DNA of 60,228 nucleotides, taken from Candidatus Thiodiazotropha sp. (GTDB taxonomy: Bacteria; Pseudomonadota; Gammaproteobacteria; Chromatiales; Chromatiaceae). The position numbers were made by a program, and so were the translations under genes. Below are positions 19,537 to 29,025 of the stretch, one piece after another (positions within the stretch are counted from its first letter, which is position 1; the number at the start of each line of letters is the position of its first letter). Where the stretch lies: contig JAIVEQ010000025.1 of NCBI GenBank assembly GCA_023838465.1, positions 1 through 60,228 of the forward strand. The letters are read 5' to 3'. Below the pieces are notes generated by a model. It did no database searches. It was not told the DNA's origin and saw only the letters and a program-made list of their open reading frames with translations.

Positions 19537-20031
19537 CTACTGCAGCCGAATAAGATGTTTCTCTGTATCACAGTCGTAGGTTGTACAGGCCTCAACGATG
19601 ATGTAGGCGTCCATTGGCAGGCTGTCAACGACATCGTCTACATCGTGTTTAACATCTTCATCTTCATCGCCGCAATACATCACCAGATCATTCGTGAAGT
19701 AACAATTTTCATGGTTTCTTTTATCATGGTCGCAGGATGAAAAATCATCACAGAAAATGGAGGCGAATCTGATATCGTTGTCTTCTGAGAGATTGTTGTT
19801 GACGCTGAGATAGAATCTGGCGGTATAACTGATGGCATTGTCATCGTCTACCCGCCATGTGAGCCCGAACAGGCCGCTATTGATAGCTGGGTCGATTGGA
19901 GCGCGACCATCATCGAGATCATCTGAGGTTCCGGTAATATTGAACTCATCAATCTTTATATCATCACCACTACCGCCGCAGCTGCCGATGATCAAGCTTA
20001 GTAATGGTATGATTGTAAAATGTTTAATCAT
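19537..20031 (-). CDS. putative acidic lipoprotein
   Basis: The 164-aa product has a lipoprotein signal peptide: MIKHFTIIPLLSLI followed by the lipobox IGSC, making the cysteine near residue 18 the lipidated residue. The mature part is strongly acidic (Asp-rich), with several cysteines that could pair in the periplasm. I recognise no family. It is a single gene, separated by about 140 bp from the amidase-like gene upstream. It may be an envelope or surface protein of unknown role. Confidence 0.65.
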   Translation of the reverse strand: MIKHFTIIPLLSLIIGSCGGSGDDIKIDEFNITGTSDDLDDGRAPIDPAINSGLFGLTWRVDDDNAISYTARFYLSVNNNLSEDNDIRFASIFCDDFSSCDHDKRNHENCYFTNDLVMYCGDEDEDVKHDVDDVVDSLPMDAYIIVEACTTYDCDTEKHLIRLQ

Positions 20032-20171
20032 TTTGATACCTGCTTCCTTGGTTAGGTGATCGAATGGCTGAAGGCATATTGTTGGATTTTTCAGGACAAA
20101 GGCTGGATGTCATCGGCAATGTCCAGAACACATCCTATATGTCACTTCATTATAGTTGATTTGTGAGGTGT

Positions 20172-21725
20172 TCATTGACGCTCACCCAACACTGTACCCT
20201 GGGTCAGTACATGCCATTTGGGACGCTTCCAGCTATCTCGAAAGTTCTCTAGATTGCCTTCTGTTGCAACCTTAGATTTTTCCTGGCCATCAAGAAAATG
20301 TACCAGATCAAATTGTCGATCAGCTGTTTCATAATGCTGGTCAAACTGTTTTACGATCAGGTTGGCGGGTGTTGCAAGCCGTCCCAGGATATCCACGACA
20401 GGTAGTTTGATCCCGGCTTTCGTATCCGTCGTTTCATAAGCCTTGTAGATAAGCTCGGTACAAACAAGCCGACTGTCGGTTTGGAAATCAAAGTTGAAAT
20501 CATAGGGTCTGCCAAAGTAGTGATAGGCCTGCAGGATCGCCTTTGCCTTGTCCAGCCTGCTTAGCTTGGGTCTTAGGACGGCCATCGAATCAGCCGATGC
20601 AGAGTGTTCCAGGCTGGTAAATACAACACCTTCACTGACGGCTTCGATGACTCTGGTTGAATGACCTTCTTCCTGATCAGATAGGCTGTTTGCATAGGCA
20701 CCGGGATATTTTTTCAGCAACAGTGATTCGAAATTTCCATCTGAAATACCTTGTAGGCGTACCCATGCCTGAATATCGGAAGATTGAAAATAGTGCTGAC
20801 GTTCCAGGCGTGTACCGATATAGAGTGCAGCATGGGGACAGAAACCCGGTAACCCTATATTTGAGAGGTACCATTCTCGCCGCTCGAGCAACACATCACC
20901 AGGTTCCATTCGGTGCCGCATCGATGCTATCTGCTCGGCTGTGATCAGTGATTGGTGAGGTCTGCGAACCTTAATATCACCCATCCATTCAGAGACGCCT
21001 TTTTGAATGGGGAAGAGGGCCTTGAAGCTGCTGTCCTTGATGATCTGAACCCCGTTTTTCATTGTCTGTGCAATACCTTCCCCCTTTCCATATTGCCAGA
21101 TTTTGGCCTGATCATCGTTGATGCCCTGGTTCAGTTTCAGGCCGGGCTCTTCACCGTACAGTCGATAGTTGAGTGCGAGTTGGGCAAATTGGGTGGCGAT
21201 ACTGACATGCAGGTAACGATACTTGATGTCGGCGTAGGTCCCTTGGGTCAGGCCAAGTTCAGGGATTGCTTCATTCAATAGTGTGTGAAAGGCCGGTTCA
21301 CGTTCAGTTATTTGCAGGAAGTCCAGAACATATCGATAACGTGCCAGGAAGGCGGCATAGGCGATTCGGAATGCAGCTTTACGAACGCGCTCATCTGAGT
21401 ATTGGGCAGCGCGACCATAGGATTGGCTGATAGAATCAAGGATCAGTAGACGGTCGAGAAAGCTGACCCATGTAGACCAGATTTTGTGCCTTTGGTTTCT
21501 ACTGACGAGGCGTTGTTTACGCTGTTTACTGGCTGGGAAAATGTCGTTGTTTGAAGCCATGTAGTGGAGCGTGTCAGCCAGGCCTTGGCGCTGGATCTGT
21601 ACTACCTCTGTATCATTGTCCATTTGGCGTTTCAGAGCGGGTTCAATGGGCGGGGTATTGGCAAACAGTAGACTCGCTGTCAGAAATGTCATCAAGAATA
21701 TTGCAGTTTTGATCAACTTTTTCAT
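20172..21725 (-). CDS. YiiX/YaeF-type permuted papain-like amidase, exported
   Basis: The 517-aa product has an N-terminal signal peptide (MKKLIKTAIFLMTFLTASLLFA). The N-terminal 270 residues are helical with no clear family. The C-terminal part has the circularly permuted NlpC/P60 arrangement: EPGDVLLERRE and FCPHAALYIG supply the histidine, and SRLVCTELIYKAYE, about 150 residues later, supplies the cysteine. In this C92/YiiX family, His precedes Cys. Likely substrates are lipid-linked or peptide amide bonds in the envelope, but the specificity is unknown. It lies upstream of the lipoprotein gene and just after uppP on the same strand, with a 50-bp gap. Confidence 0.8.
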   Translation of the reverse strand: MKKLIKTAIFLMTFLTASLLFANTPPIEPALKRQMDNDTEVVQIQRQGLADTLHYMASNNDIFPASKQRKQRLVSRNQRHKIWSTWVSFLDRLLILDSISQSYGRAAQYSDERVRKAAFRIAYAAFLARYRYVLDFLQITEREPAFHTLLNEAIPELGLTQGTYADIKYRYLHVSIATQFAQLALNYRLYGEEPGLKLNQGINDDQAKIWQYGKGEGIAQTMKNGVQIIKDSSFKALFPIQKGVSEWMGDIKVRRPHQSLITAEQIASMRHRMEPGDVLLERREWYLSNIGLPGFCPHAALYIGTRLERQHYFQSSDIQAWVRLQGISDGNFESLLLKKYPGAYANSLSDQEEGHSTRVIEAVSEGVVFTSLEHSASADSMAVLRPKLSRLDKAKAILQAYHYFGRPYDFNFDFQTDSRLVCTELIYKAYETTDTKAGIKLPVVDILGRLATPANLIVKQFDQHYETADRQFDLVHFLDGQEKSKVATEGNLENFRDSWKRPKWHVLTQGTVLGERQ

Positions 21726-21775
21726 GGGTCACTTCCTTTAACTTTCTATTACCTTCTATTCCTTGATGAAGAGAA

Positions 21776-22576
21776 TTAAATTAGAAACAGCAGAATCAGA
21801 CTGCCCAGAATAATACGATAGATGACAAAGGGGAGCATGCCGATGTTTTCAATAAAACGTAAAAAATAGTGAATGCAAAGATAGGCGGTCATAAAGGCCA
21901 ATCCGGCTCCCAGACCTAGTGAAATCCAATCAGCGGGAGCCTCACTCTGGATCAGATCCAGGGTCAATAATCCACCGGACATGAGAATGGTCGGAATAGA
22001 GATCAGGAATGAGAAACGTGACGCTGCCTTACGGCTCAGTCCGAGAAACAGTCCCGCAGTGATGGTAGATCCGGACCGGGAGGTGCCGGGAATAATGGCC
22101 AGTGCTTGAAACAGACCAATAATCAATGCGTCCAACCAGCGGATTGAATACTCATCCCGCTGGCGTTTACCGACTAAATCGGCAATCAATAGTAGAATGC
22201 CGAACCCAATAGTGGTGATGGCGATTACCATCGGTGAGCGCAGATCGGTCTCGACCAGGGACTTCATCAATAGTCCGAATAGGCCGACCGGCAGGGTGGC
22301 AATGATTATCATCCAGCCTAATCGCGACTCTTTGCTTCGGGCAGCAGGGTTGACCCATGAGCGAAAAAAGTCGCTGCTAATAGTGATCACTTCGTGGCGG
22401 AAATAACCGACCACTGCCGCCAGTGTGCCTACATGGACGGCAACATCGAAGGCCAACCCCTGGTCTGCATAGCCTGTAACGCGAGGCGCCAGAATCAAGT
22501 GTGCTGAGCTGGAGATCGGCAGGAATTCAGTCAGCCCCTGCAGTGCAGCGAGGATAAAGATTTGTAGCAGTTCCAT
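21776..22576 (-). CDS. uppP: undecaprenyl-diphosphatase
   Basis: This integral membrane enzyme dephosphorylates undecaprenyl diphosphate to recycle the lipid carrier for peptidoglycan and other envelope polymers. The 266-aa length is typical. The signature motifs are LQGLTEFLPISSSAHL near the N-terminus and IIPGTSRSGSTI near residue 165, which carry the catalytic glutamate, histidine and arginine. About eight hydrophobic helices are visible. It sits 17 bp after galE, which suggests one transcript for envelope sugar and lipid-carrier supply. Confidence 0.96.
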   Translation of the reverse strand: MELLQIFILAALQGLTEFLPISSSAHLILAPRVTGYADQGLAFDVAVHVGTLAAVVGYFRHEVITISSDFFRSWVNPAARSKESRLGWMIIIATLPVGLFGLLMKSLVETDLRSPMVIAITTIGFGILLLIADLVGKRQRDEYSIRWLDALIIGLFQALAIIPGTSRSGSTITAGLFLGLSRKAASRFSFLISIPTILMSGGLLTLDLIQSEAPADWISLGLGAGLAFMTAYLCIHYFLRFIENIGMLPFVIYRIILGSLILLFLI

Positions 22577-22593
22577 TGCAGCTGTCTATTCCG

Positions 22594-23595
22594 TCATTCG
22601 TTTGACCATGGCGCGGTAAGTTGTTTTTTCTCCCAGGCGAGGGCCGAACTGGCGATGATCGATAAGTCATCATATTGGGGTATCCATCCCAGTACCTCAC
22701 GTACTTTATCGGCGCCGGCCACCAGTTCCGGTGGGTCACCTGCGCGACGTTCTGCCTCAATAATGTTGAGTGGGGCGCCATTGGCGTTCTCTACCGATTT
22801 AAGGAGTTCACGAACAGAATAGCCATGGCCATAGCCACAATTCAGGATCGAAGAGTCACCACCCTGTCGTAAGTGGTCAAGTGCCTTGACATGGGCTCCG
22901 GCCAGATCCTCTACATGGATGTAGTCACGTACTCCAGTACCATCAGCGGTTGGGTAGTCGGTACCGAAGATGTAGACAGCTTCACGCTTGCCGACAGCCG
23001 CTTCGCAAGCCACCTTGGTCAAAAGGGTCGCCTTAGGTGTCGACTGGCCGATACGGCCTTCCAGGTCACAACCTGCGACATTGAAATAGCGTAAAGCGAC
23101 ATAGCGCATGTCGCTGGCACTGGCCTGGTCGTGCAACATCATCTCAGACATCAGCTTGGAAGTGCCGTAGGGATTGATTGGCTGGGTGGGTGCATCTTCA
23201 TAGGCAACACTTGTTTCGGGAATCCCATACACAGCAGCAGTGGAGGAGAAGACGAAGTGTTTGACCCCGGCCTCGGCGCAGCAGGCAAGCAGATTTCGGG
23301 TATTGCAGGTGTTGTTGGCGTAGTACTTGAGCGGATTCTCAACCGACTCAGGGACAATGGTATGAGCTGCAAAATGCATCACTGTATCGATGTCGTGCTC
23401 TTTCAGAATACGACTCACCAGCGCTTGGTCGCCGGTATTGCCGACTATCAGTTCGCCATGTAGGACCGCTTGGCGAAAACCGGTACAGAGGTTGTCGAGG
23501 GTGACAAGCCGCTCTCCATTTTCGCCCAGCTGACGCGCTGTATGGCTACCGATATACCCCGCGCCACCGGTAATTAGAATCCCTTTCTGTGCCAT
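22594..23595 (-). CDS. galE: UDP-glucose 4-epimerase
   Basis: The enzyme interconverts UDP-glucose and UDP-galactose with bound NAD. The Rossmann motif TGGAGYIGSH is at residues 9-18. The catalytic region shows SSTAAVYG and the YGTSK tyrosine-lysine pair. The C-terminal half has NCGYGHGYSV and AERRAGDPPELVA, as in bacterial GalE. The 333-aa length is normal. A strong ribosome site (agagggg) precedes the ATG. It is the first gene of the probable galE-uppP transcript. Confidence 0.95.
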   Translation of the reverse strand: MAQKGILITGGAGYIGSHTARQLGENGERLVTLDNLCTGFRQAVLHGELIVGNTGDQALVSRILKEHDIDTVMHFAAHTIVPESVENPLKYYANNTCNTRNLLACCAEAGVKHFVFSSTAAVYGIPETSVAYEDAPTQPINPYGTSKLMSEMMLHDQASASDMRYVALRYFNVAGCDLEGRIGQSTPKATLLTKVACEAAVGKREAVYIFGTDYPTADGTGVRDYIHVEDLAGAHVKALDHLRQGGDSSILNCGYGHGYSVRELLKSVENANGAPLNIIEAERRAGDPPELVAGADKVREVLGWIPQYDDLSIIASSALAWEKKQLTAPWSNE

Positions 23596-23790
23596 TAAAC
23601 ACCCCTCTTTATGTCGGTTGGATGGTCTGTAGAATGCTGCACATGATAGCGGGCGTTGATTGCTGAGTCATGCCTTGTGGAGTCAGTAAAGGTGAATTTT
23701 AGGGTCTTTGGGGCAAGTGGTCAGCGGTCAGTAGTCGGCAAAGGAAGGCATCTGGTTTTTTTGGCCAGGATTTTGAAGCAGATGAGGCTG

Positions 23791-24564
23791 TCAGATACGA
23801 AACAGTTGACGGGTGTTGGATGATGTCTGCTCAGCTACTTGGCTTGGCTGGAGATTACGCAGTTGGCAGATCCTGTGGAGAACCTCAGACAGATAGGCCG
23901 GTTCATTACGTTGTCCACGGCGGTTGCTGTTGGGTTGATCAGGTGAGTCTGTCTCCAACAAGATTGCCTCCAGAGGCAATGTCTTGATCAGGCGGTGAAG
24001 TCGATTGGCCCGGTGGTAGGTGATTGGGCCTCCGAAACTCAGATAGAAACCCATTTTGATCAGCTGAAGTGCTTGTTGTTCGCTACCTGAATAGCTATGT
24101 AGCATACCGCGCAGACCCGAATAACGACGTAGTGTGTTGATCACCTCTTCCACTGATCGCCTGGCATGGATGATCACGGGTAGTTCATAATCCCTGGCAA
24201 TAGTCAGCTGTTGCTCGAAATAGTACTGTTGCAGTTCCGGCTGAGGGTCATCAATATAGAAATCAAGTCCACACTCACCAATGGCTACTGGCCGCTCTCT
24301 TTCTGCCCACTCCCGCAACATCATCAAGTGCTCTTCAAGGTGATCGGAGAGATACATCGGGTGTAGACCATAGCTTGGATAGAGCCCGGCTGTCTGTTGA
24401 CAGAGCTGCTTAATTCTTGGCCACCAGTCAGCCTTGATGGCCGGGATTATCTGTTGGTAGACACCAGCCTCGTGGGCACGCTGCAAAGCTTGCTGACGGT
24501 CACCATCGAAACTGGCATCGTCGAAATGGCTGTGTGCGTCTATCAGCCGCGGCTGAATACCCAT
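23791..24564 (-). CDS. TatD-family metal-dependent hydrolase (YjjV-like)
   Basis: The 257-aa product is a TIM-barrel nuclease-type amidohydrolase. Metal ligands are visible: DAHSHFDD near the N-terminus, GECGLDFY (Glu), PVIIHARR (His), LHSYSG (His) and ETDSPD (Asp) towards the end. Family members act as 3'-5' DNA exonucleases or other hydrolases, and the exact subfamily is inferred from length and motifs. The start overlaps the end of yaaA by 22 bp, so the two are probably co-translated. Confidence 0.9.
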   Translation of the reverse strand: MGIQPRLIDAHSHFDDASFDGDRQQALQRAHEAGVYQQIIPAIKADWWPRIKQLCQQTAGLYPSYGLHPMYLSDHLEEHLMMLREWAERERPVAIGECGLDFYIDDPQPELQQYYFEQQLTIARDYELPVIIHARRSVEEVINTLRRYSGLRGMLHSYSGSEQQALQLIKMGFYLSFGGPITYHRANRLHRLIKTLPLEAILLETDSPDQPNSNRRGQRNEPAYLSEVLHRICQLRNLQPSQVAEQTSSNTRQLFRI

Positions 24565-25310
24565 TGATCTTCCTTGGACAGTTGCTTGTTGAAGCGGTAG
24601 CCATCTGTCTTGAAACCCTTGATATCCTGTGGGTCCTGCAGGCGGTTTTCGATAATATAACGACTCATCAGTCCACGGGCTTTTTTCGCGAAGACACCGA
24701 TCATACGGTAGCTGCCGTTCTTCTTTTCCTTGAATTGAGGGGTGATGATGCGACCCTCCACCAGCTTGGGTTTGATTGATTTAAAATATTCGTTGGAGGC
24801 CAGATTAATCAAGATATCATCCTCCTGTGCCTTAAGATCCTTATTAATTGCTTGTGTAATCGTATCCCCCCAGAAGGCATACAGATCCTTGCCCTTTTCA
24901 TTGGGTAGCCTAGTCCCCATCTCCAGTCGGTAGGGTTGCATGAGATCGAGGGGTCTGAGCAGACCATACAGACCGGAGAGTATGCGTAGGTGCTGCTGGG
25001 TAAAGTTGAGCGCTTCTTCACTCAAGGACTCTGCGTCCAGTCCAGTATAGACATCGCCCTTCATAGCCAGTGCTGCCTGTTTGGCATTTTTCAGGGTGAA
25101 TGGGGTCTTCCAGGCATGGTAGCGATCGAAGTTGAGTTCCGACAGTTTCATACTCAGTTTCATCAACTCGGCGAGATCCAGGGAGGAGTAGTTGCGTAGG
25201 TTATTGATCAGTATCCTCGATTGTTTCAAAAAGGCTGGTTTGGTGTGTGTATCAGTCACCGGTGCTGTTTCGTAATCGAGGGTCTTGGCGGGGGAAATCG
25301 CAATCAGCAT
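24543..25310 (-). CDS. yaaA: peroxide stress protein YaaA
   Basis: The 255-aa product begins MLIAISPAKTLDYE, the invariant start of the YaaA (DUF328) family. Conserved stretches include LSGLYGLLRPLDLMQPYRLEM and FWGDTIT. In Escherichia coli YaaA lowers free iron and protects DNA during hydrogen peroxide stress. Here it is coupled to a TatD-type nuclease, which fits a DNA-protection theme. No OxyR site was identified. Confidence 0.95.
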   Translation of the reverse strand: MLIAISPAKTLDYETAPVTDTHTKPAFLKQSRILINNLRNYSSLDLAELMKLSMKLSELNFDRYHAWKTPFTLKNAKQAALAMKGDVYTGLDAESLSEEALNFTQQHLRILSGLYGLLRPLDLMQPYRLEMGTRLPNEKGKDLYAFWGDTITQAINKDLKAQEDDILINLASNEYFKSIKPKLVEGRIITPQFKEKKNGSYRMIGVFAKKARGLMSRYIIENRLQDPQDIKGFKTDGYRFNKQLSKEDQWVFSRG

Positions 25311-25488
25311 CTAACTCTCTACCTGCATTATCCTGGGATTGTGGTGGCTTCCGTAAATGATCGCCAGATCGGTGATTAAATACAACCGTTCCACACAAAG
25401 GGGTAAAGCACTCGGGTTGGAGTGGTGTGACAGGAGCACACACTATATTATTTCACCGGTAGATAGGGTATCGGTTGAGTAAGCAGAT

Positions 25489-25797
25489 ATGAATCGAGTA
25501 ATTGGAGAGGTACTTCAACGGCTTCTGCAGGTTGTGCAGGATCTCTATACAGAAACGGCGGTCCTATCCGAAGGCGAGAGCGAGCTGCAGCTCTGGTACA
25601 ACCGGGGTTATGCTGATGGCATGATCAGTGCCATGAGAATATTGGGTTATGCACAACAAGTCGATACCGTTGGTGCAACTGGCGAAAGGTCATTGGTTGT
25701 CGGACAAGAGCTACTTCCCTGGGGGAAGGCCTACCGACACGGTTTTAATCAGGGTGAAAAAGAGACCGCTGAGGTCCTACAGGAAAAACAGTCATGA
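25489..25797 (+). CDS. conserved hypothetical protein upstream of xthA
   Basis: The 102-aa product has no recognised domain. It is predicted cytoplasmic, with a helical N-terminus and two similar aromatic-glycine motifs (WYNRGYADGM and AYRHGFNQGE) that might be an internal duplication. Its stop overlaps the ATG of the xthA gene (ATGA at 25794), so it is translationally coupled to the nuclease and may belong to the same repair unit. Confidence 0.65.
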   Translation: MNRVIGEVLQRLLQVVQDLYTETAVLSEGESELQLWYNRGYADGMISAMRILGYAQQVDTVGATGERSLVVGQELLPWGKAYRHGFNQGEKETAEVLQEKQS

Positions 25798-26609
25798 AGA
25801 TCGTCTCCTTCAACACCAATGGTATTCGTGTACGCGAGCATCAACTGAGTAGGTTAAAGGCTGAGTACGACCCGGACATCATCGGTATACAGGAGAGCAA
25901 GGTACAGGATGCTGACTTTCCTGTTGATATGATCGATGCTATCGGTTACAAGGCCGAGTACCATGGTCAAAAGACCCACTATGGGGTGGCCCTGCTATCT
26001 AAGTCAGCGGCGATTGTGGTTGCCAAAGGATTCCCGCAGGATAGTGAAGATGCCCAGCGGCGATTGATTATCGGTCGCTATCTTTCACCTAAAGGGAGCC
26101 CTCTGACGGTGATCAATGGTTATTTCCCCCAGGGTGAGAGCCGTTCTCATGAAGTAAAGTTTCCTGCTAAACGTCAATTCTATGCCGACCTACTCAACTA
26201 CCTGCAAAGTGAGCACGACCCATCAGAGGCTTTGCTGGTGATCGGGGATATGAATGTTGCCCCGCAGGACGCCGATATCGGTATCGGTGCCGATAACGCC
26301 AAACGCTGGCTGAAGAGTGGCAAATGCAGTTTTCTACCTGAGGAGCGTGAGTGGCTTGAGGCACTTCAGTCCTGGGGGCTACAGGATAGCTTCCGTACCC
26401 TCAGACCGGAGGTAACGGATCTCTTCAGCTGGTTCGACTACCGTAGCCGAGGATTTGAACGGGAACCCAAAAGGGGATTGCGCATTGACTTGGTTTTAGC
26501 CACCATGCCGTTGATTGAATGTTGTACCGATGTGGGCATAGCCTACGATGTCAGGGCTATGACAAAACCCTCGGATCACTGCCCCATCTGGGCAGAATTC
26601 GACTACTGA
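25794..26609 (+). CDS. xthA: exodeoxyribonuclease III family AP endonuclease
   Basis: The 271-aa product is an endonuclease/exonuclease/phosphatase-fold enzyme that cuts DNA at abasic sites in base-excision repair. Motifs visible: FNTNGIR and QESKV (metal-binding Asn and Glu), GDMNVAP (Asp, Asn), RIDLVLAT (Asp) and SDHCPIWAEF (catalytic Asp-His). The length is that of standard ExoIII. It follows a coupled small gene and is 3 bp ahead of the next frame. Confidence 0.93.
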   Translation: MKIVSFNTNGIRVREHQLSRLKAEYDPDIIGIQESKVQDADFPVDMIDAIGYKAEYHGQKTHYGVALLSKSAAIVVAKGFPQDSEDAQRRLIIGRYLSPKGSPLTVINGYFPQGESRSHEVKFPAKRQFYADLLNYLQSEHDPSEALLVIGDMNVAPQDADIGIGADNAKRWLKSGKCSFLPEEREWLEALQSWGLQDSFRTLRPEVTDLFSWFDYRSRGFEREPKRGLRIDLVLATMPLIECCTDVGIAYDVRAMTKPSDHCPIWAEFDY

Positions 26610-26621
26610 TTCTTGAACCCA

Positions 26622-27374
26622 ATGCCCCAGGTCAGCCTGCGTTTTTACGAAGAGCTGAATGATTTCCTGCCGGGGTCGTTGCGAAAGCGCACCTTTGAAA
26701 AAGAGTTCACGGGAACACAAAGCGTTAAACACCTGATCGAGAATCTTGGTGTACCTCACACTGAGGTGGAGATTATCCTGGTTAACGGTCAATCAGTGGA
26801 TCTGAGCTATCCACTGCAGGAGGGTGATCGTATCAGTGTCTACCCCATGTTTGAGTTGCTGGATATTTCGCCACTGTTACATCTGCGTATCAAGCCGATG
26901 AGGGATCCTCGTTTTATTGCTGATGCACATTTGGGTAAGCTCTCCCGGTATCTGCGTCTACTCGGATTCGATTGCCTGTTTTTTAACGATGCCGGTGACA
27001 GTAACCTGGCCCGACTCTCAGTAGAGCAGGGGCGGGTGCTGTTGACCCGTGATCGGGGTTTGTTGATACGTCGCAATATCACCCATGGCTGCTTCATTCA
27101 TGCGACTGAGCCCAGGCAGCAATTGATGGAGATAGTGCAACGGTTGCAACTGGAAGATATGTACAATCCCTTTACACGCTGCATGGAGTGCAATAGTCAG
27201 TTGACGACAGTGGAAAAAAAGCGGATCGAGGATGAGCTGCCAGACCCTGTTCGTCAACACTATAATGACTTTTGGCGCTGCAGTGAGTGTGGAAGAATCT
27301 ACTGGAAGGGGAGTCACTACCGTGAGTTGCGTGCTTTCATCGACTCCTTGATCTTACCGGTTACAAAACAGTAG
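26622..27374 (+). CDS. Mut7-C RNase-domain protein with an N-terminal ubiquitin-like domain
   Basis: I choose the ATG at 26622 over the TTG at 26613. Residues 1-80 form a ThiS/MoaD-like ubiquitin fold (Mut7-C ubiquitin). Residues 90-165 hold the PIN-like Mut7-C RNase core with acidic residues in FIADAHLGKLSRYLR and LLTRDRGLL. A zinc ribbon with CMEC and CSEC closes the protein. This fusion is widespread in proteobacteria, but its substrate is not established. It is followed within a few bases by a secreted protein gene. Confidence 0.85.
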   Translation: MPQVSLRFYEELNDFLPGSLRKRTFEKEFTGTQSVKHLIENLGVPHTEVEIILVNGQSVDLSYPLQEGDRISVYPMFELLDISPLLHLRIKPMRDPRFIADAHLGKLSRYLRLLGFDCLFFNDAGDSNLARLSVEQGRVLLTRDRGLLIRRNITHGCFIHATEPRQQLMEIVQRLQLEDMYNPFTRCMECNSQLTTVEKKRIEDELPDPVRQHYNDFWRCSECGRIYWKGSHYRELRAFIDSLILPVTKQ

Positions 27375-27387
27375 GGAGATGACGGTG

Positions 27388-27930
27388 ATGCCGCAATGGA
27401 TACTATTGATCGTACTCAGCCTCTCTTCCGTAATCCTTCCTGCTGAGGAGATAAGCAACGGGTGTCTGAAACGAGTCTTCATGCACTATTGTCTGGGGGG
27501 GAGCATGACCCAGCTGTTGCAGCAGCGTCCGGTCAATCTGGACCCCGTCGTTGATGGTGATCGTACAGGTGTCATCTATACAAAGGGCCGGGAAAGGATC
27601 TATGTGATGGCCTATCAGGGCCATATTTACAAGGTGCTGCAGACCTATGATTCTCCGAATCAGGTTACTCTGCAAAGGATTCAGCGCACGCTGCACAAGA
27701 AGTATGGCAATCATCAGGATATGAGTGTTTTTCCAAACTATGTGCGTAACATAGCGGGAAGGATCGGTGCTGTGCGCAGAGGTGAGGGCGAATTACGGTA
27801 TCGCTGGCAGCTCCCCGGCTCTCCCTGGCGAGTCGAGTTGGCCTGGACCAGAAAATTGGGGATCTCCCTTGCCTACCTGGCGAACGCACTGGACCAGCAA
27901 CAGCGTGAGGCCGGTGAACGTAATCTTTGA
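27388..27930 (+). CDS. putative secreted protein of unknown function
   Basis: I prefer the ATG at 27388, because the ribosome site ggag at 27374-27378 is too close to the ATG at 27379. The product of about 180 aa starts with a signal peptide (MPQWILLIVLSLSSVILPA). The mature part has two cysteines near its start (NGCLKRVFMHYC) and a basic, beta-rich middle. No family is recognised. It is downstream of the Mut7-C gene in the same direction and may share its transcript. Confidence 0.65.
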   Translation: MPQWILLIVLSLSSVILPAEEISNGCLKRVFMHYCLGGSMTQLLQQRPVNLDPVVDGDRTGVIYTKGRERIYVMAYQGHIYKVLQTYDSPNQVTLQRIQRTLHKKYGNHQDMSVFPNYVRNIAGRIGAVRRGEGELRYRWQLPGSPWRVELAWTRKLGISLAYLANALDQQQREAGERNL

Positions 27931-28053
27931 GTTGGTTTGACCATGATACAGTGCTTAAAAATAGAAATTCCTGTGTCCATAGTCAGGTCTTGAATCATGA
28001 AACCATCTATAATTTGCGGACCATCAAAGGTGAGGAATATAGGAAGTAACCCC

Positions 28054-28959
28054 ATGAGATACCCATCAATTAGCTTATTCAGTCTTTTTTTGTCGGTAAT
28101 GCTGCTGCAAGGGTGCGGTGGTGGCGGAGGTGGCGATAGCGACGGCACCAATACGTCGGTTGGTACAACCTATACGGGGTCTACTGCCGAAGCCACTATC
28201 GATGCATCGAATGCCAAGGAACTCTCTACCGGTGCTGCATCGGGTACTCAGCAGGCGGTAGCCTCAGACGCTGTGTCGGGTGTTGCGATGCGCCCACAAA
28301 CCACTCCCACCACCAAGCTTTCAGAACTGGCCCCAAGGATTGCTCAATGGATAGATCAGCTGAGAAGTCCCAATGCCGCCAGAACAACCGACTTGACGGC
28401 TGAAATATGTGATGCGGGCGGCCGGGCTGTTGCAGATACCAACGAGGCTGAGACCGAAGGCAGCATAACCTTCACCGATTGCGCCATGAGTGATATGGAA
28501 GGTGGCACAGTGGTGATCAGTGGTACGGTGACATTCAATGCTAGTACCAGTGGCGATAGTCTAAATATGGTTTTCCGGGTGACTGTCACCTATATCGGCG
28601 AATCACAGGCGATCAACATGACGCTTGCCTGTAGCAATATCTCGACCTCTTCCGTTGCCTGCTCGATCACATCTGATTTCGCAGGTATCGACGGTAGGGT
28701 TTATCGCTTAGAGGACCTGTCGGTCAGCGGTAATGAGATTGCGGGGTTCTATGTCAGTATGACCTTCTATGACCCGGATCACGGACGGGTTGATGTGACA
28801 ACCACCCAACCGCTCACGTACGACTGTCCGACTGCTGTCCCCGGTAGCGGCATGCTTAACATTAGCGGAAGCAGTGACACATTCGCAACGGCCAGTTTCG
28901 ACAGTTGCAGCTCATATACCGTCACTGTCGATGGTGTGGGCACGACATATAACTGGTGA
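28054..28959 (+). CDS. putative lipoprotein
   Basis: I choose the ATG at 28054, since it gives a proper lipoprotein signal: a hydrophobic stretch and the lipobox LLQGC, then a Gly-rich tether. A longer frame from 27997 would bury the signal. The mature part, about 280 residues, is rich in Ser and Thr and beta-prone, with several spaced cysteines. No family is recognised; it is likely an outer-membrane-anchored or surface protein. Confidence 0.7.
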   Translation: MRYPSISLFSLFLSVMLLQGCGGGGGGDSDGTNTSVGTTYTGSTAEATIDASNAKELSTGAASGTQQAVASDAVSGVAMRPQTTPTTKLSELAPRIAQWIDQLRSPNAARTTDLTAEICDAGGRAVADTNEAETEGSITFTDCAMSDMEGGTVVISGTVTFNASTSGDSLNMVFRVTVTYIGESQAINMTLACSNISTSSVACSITSDFAGIDGRVYRLEDLSVSGNEIAGFYVSMTFYDPDHGRVDVTTTQPLTYDCPTAVPGSGMLNISGSSDTFATASFDSCSSYTVTVDGVGTTYNW

Positions 28960-28971
28960 GTCTATCCGCAA

Positions 28972-29005
28972 CAGGCTGAACGTGCCTTTGGGTACGCTCA
29001 GCCTG
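28972..29005. terminator. hairpin between convergent lipoprotein and mtaB genes
   Basis: CAGGCTGA and TCAGCCTG pair across an 18-base spacer that itself contains a short ACGT/ACG pairing. The hairpin lies between two convergent stop codons. The T-rich tail is weak, so it may serve both strands. Confidence 0.55.
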
Positions 29006-29025
29006 CTTTCTCATTAACTCGATTT

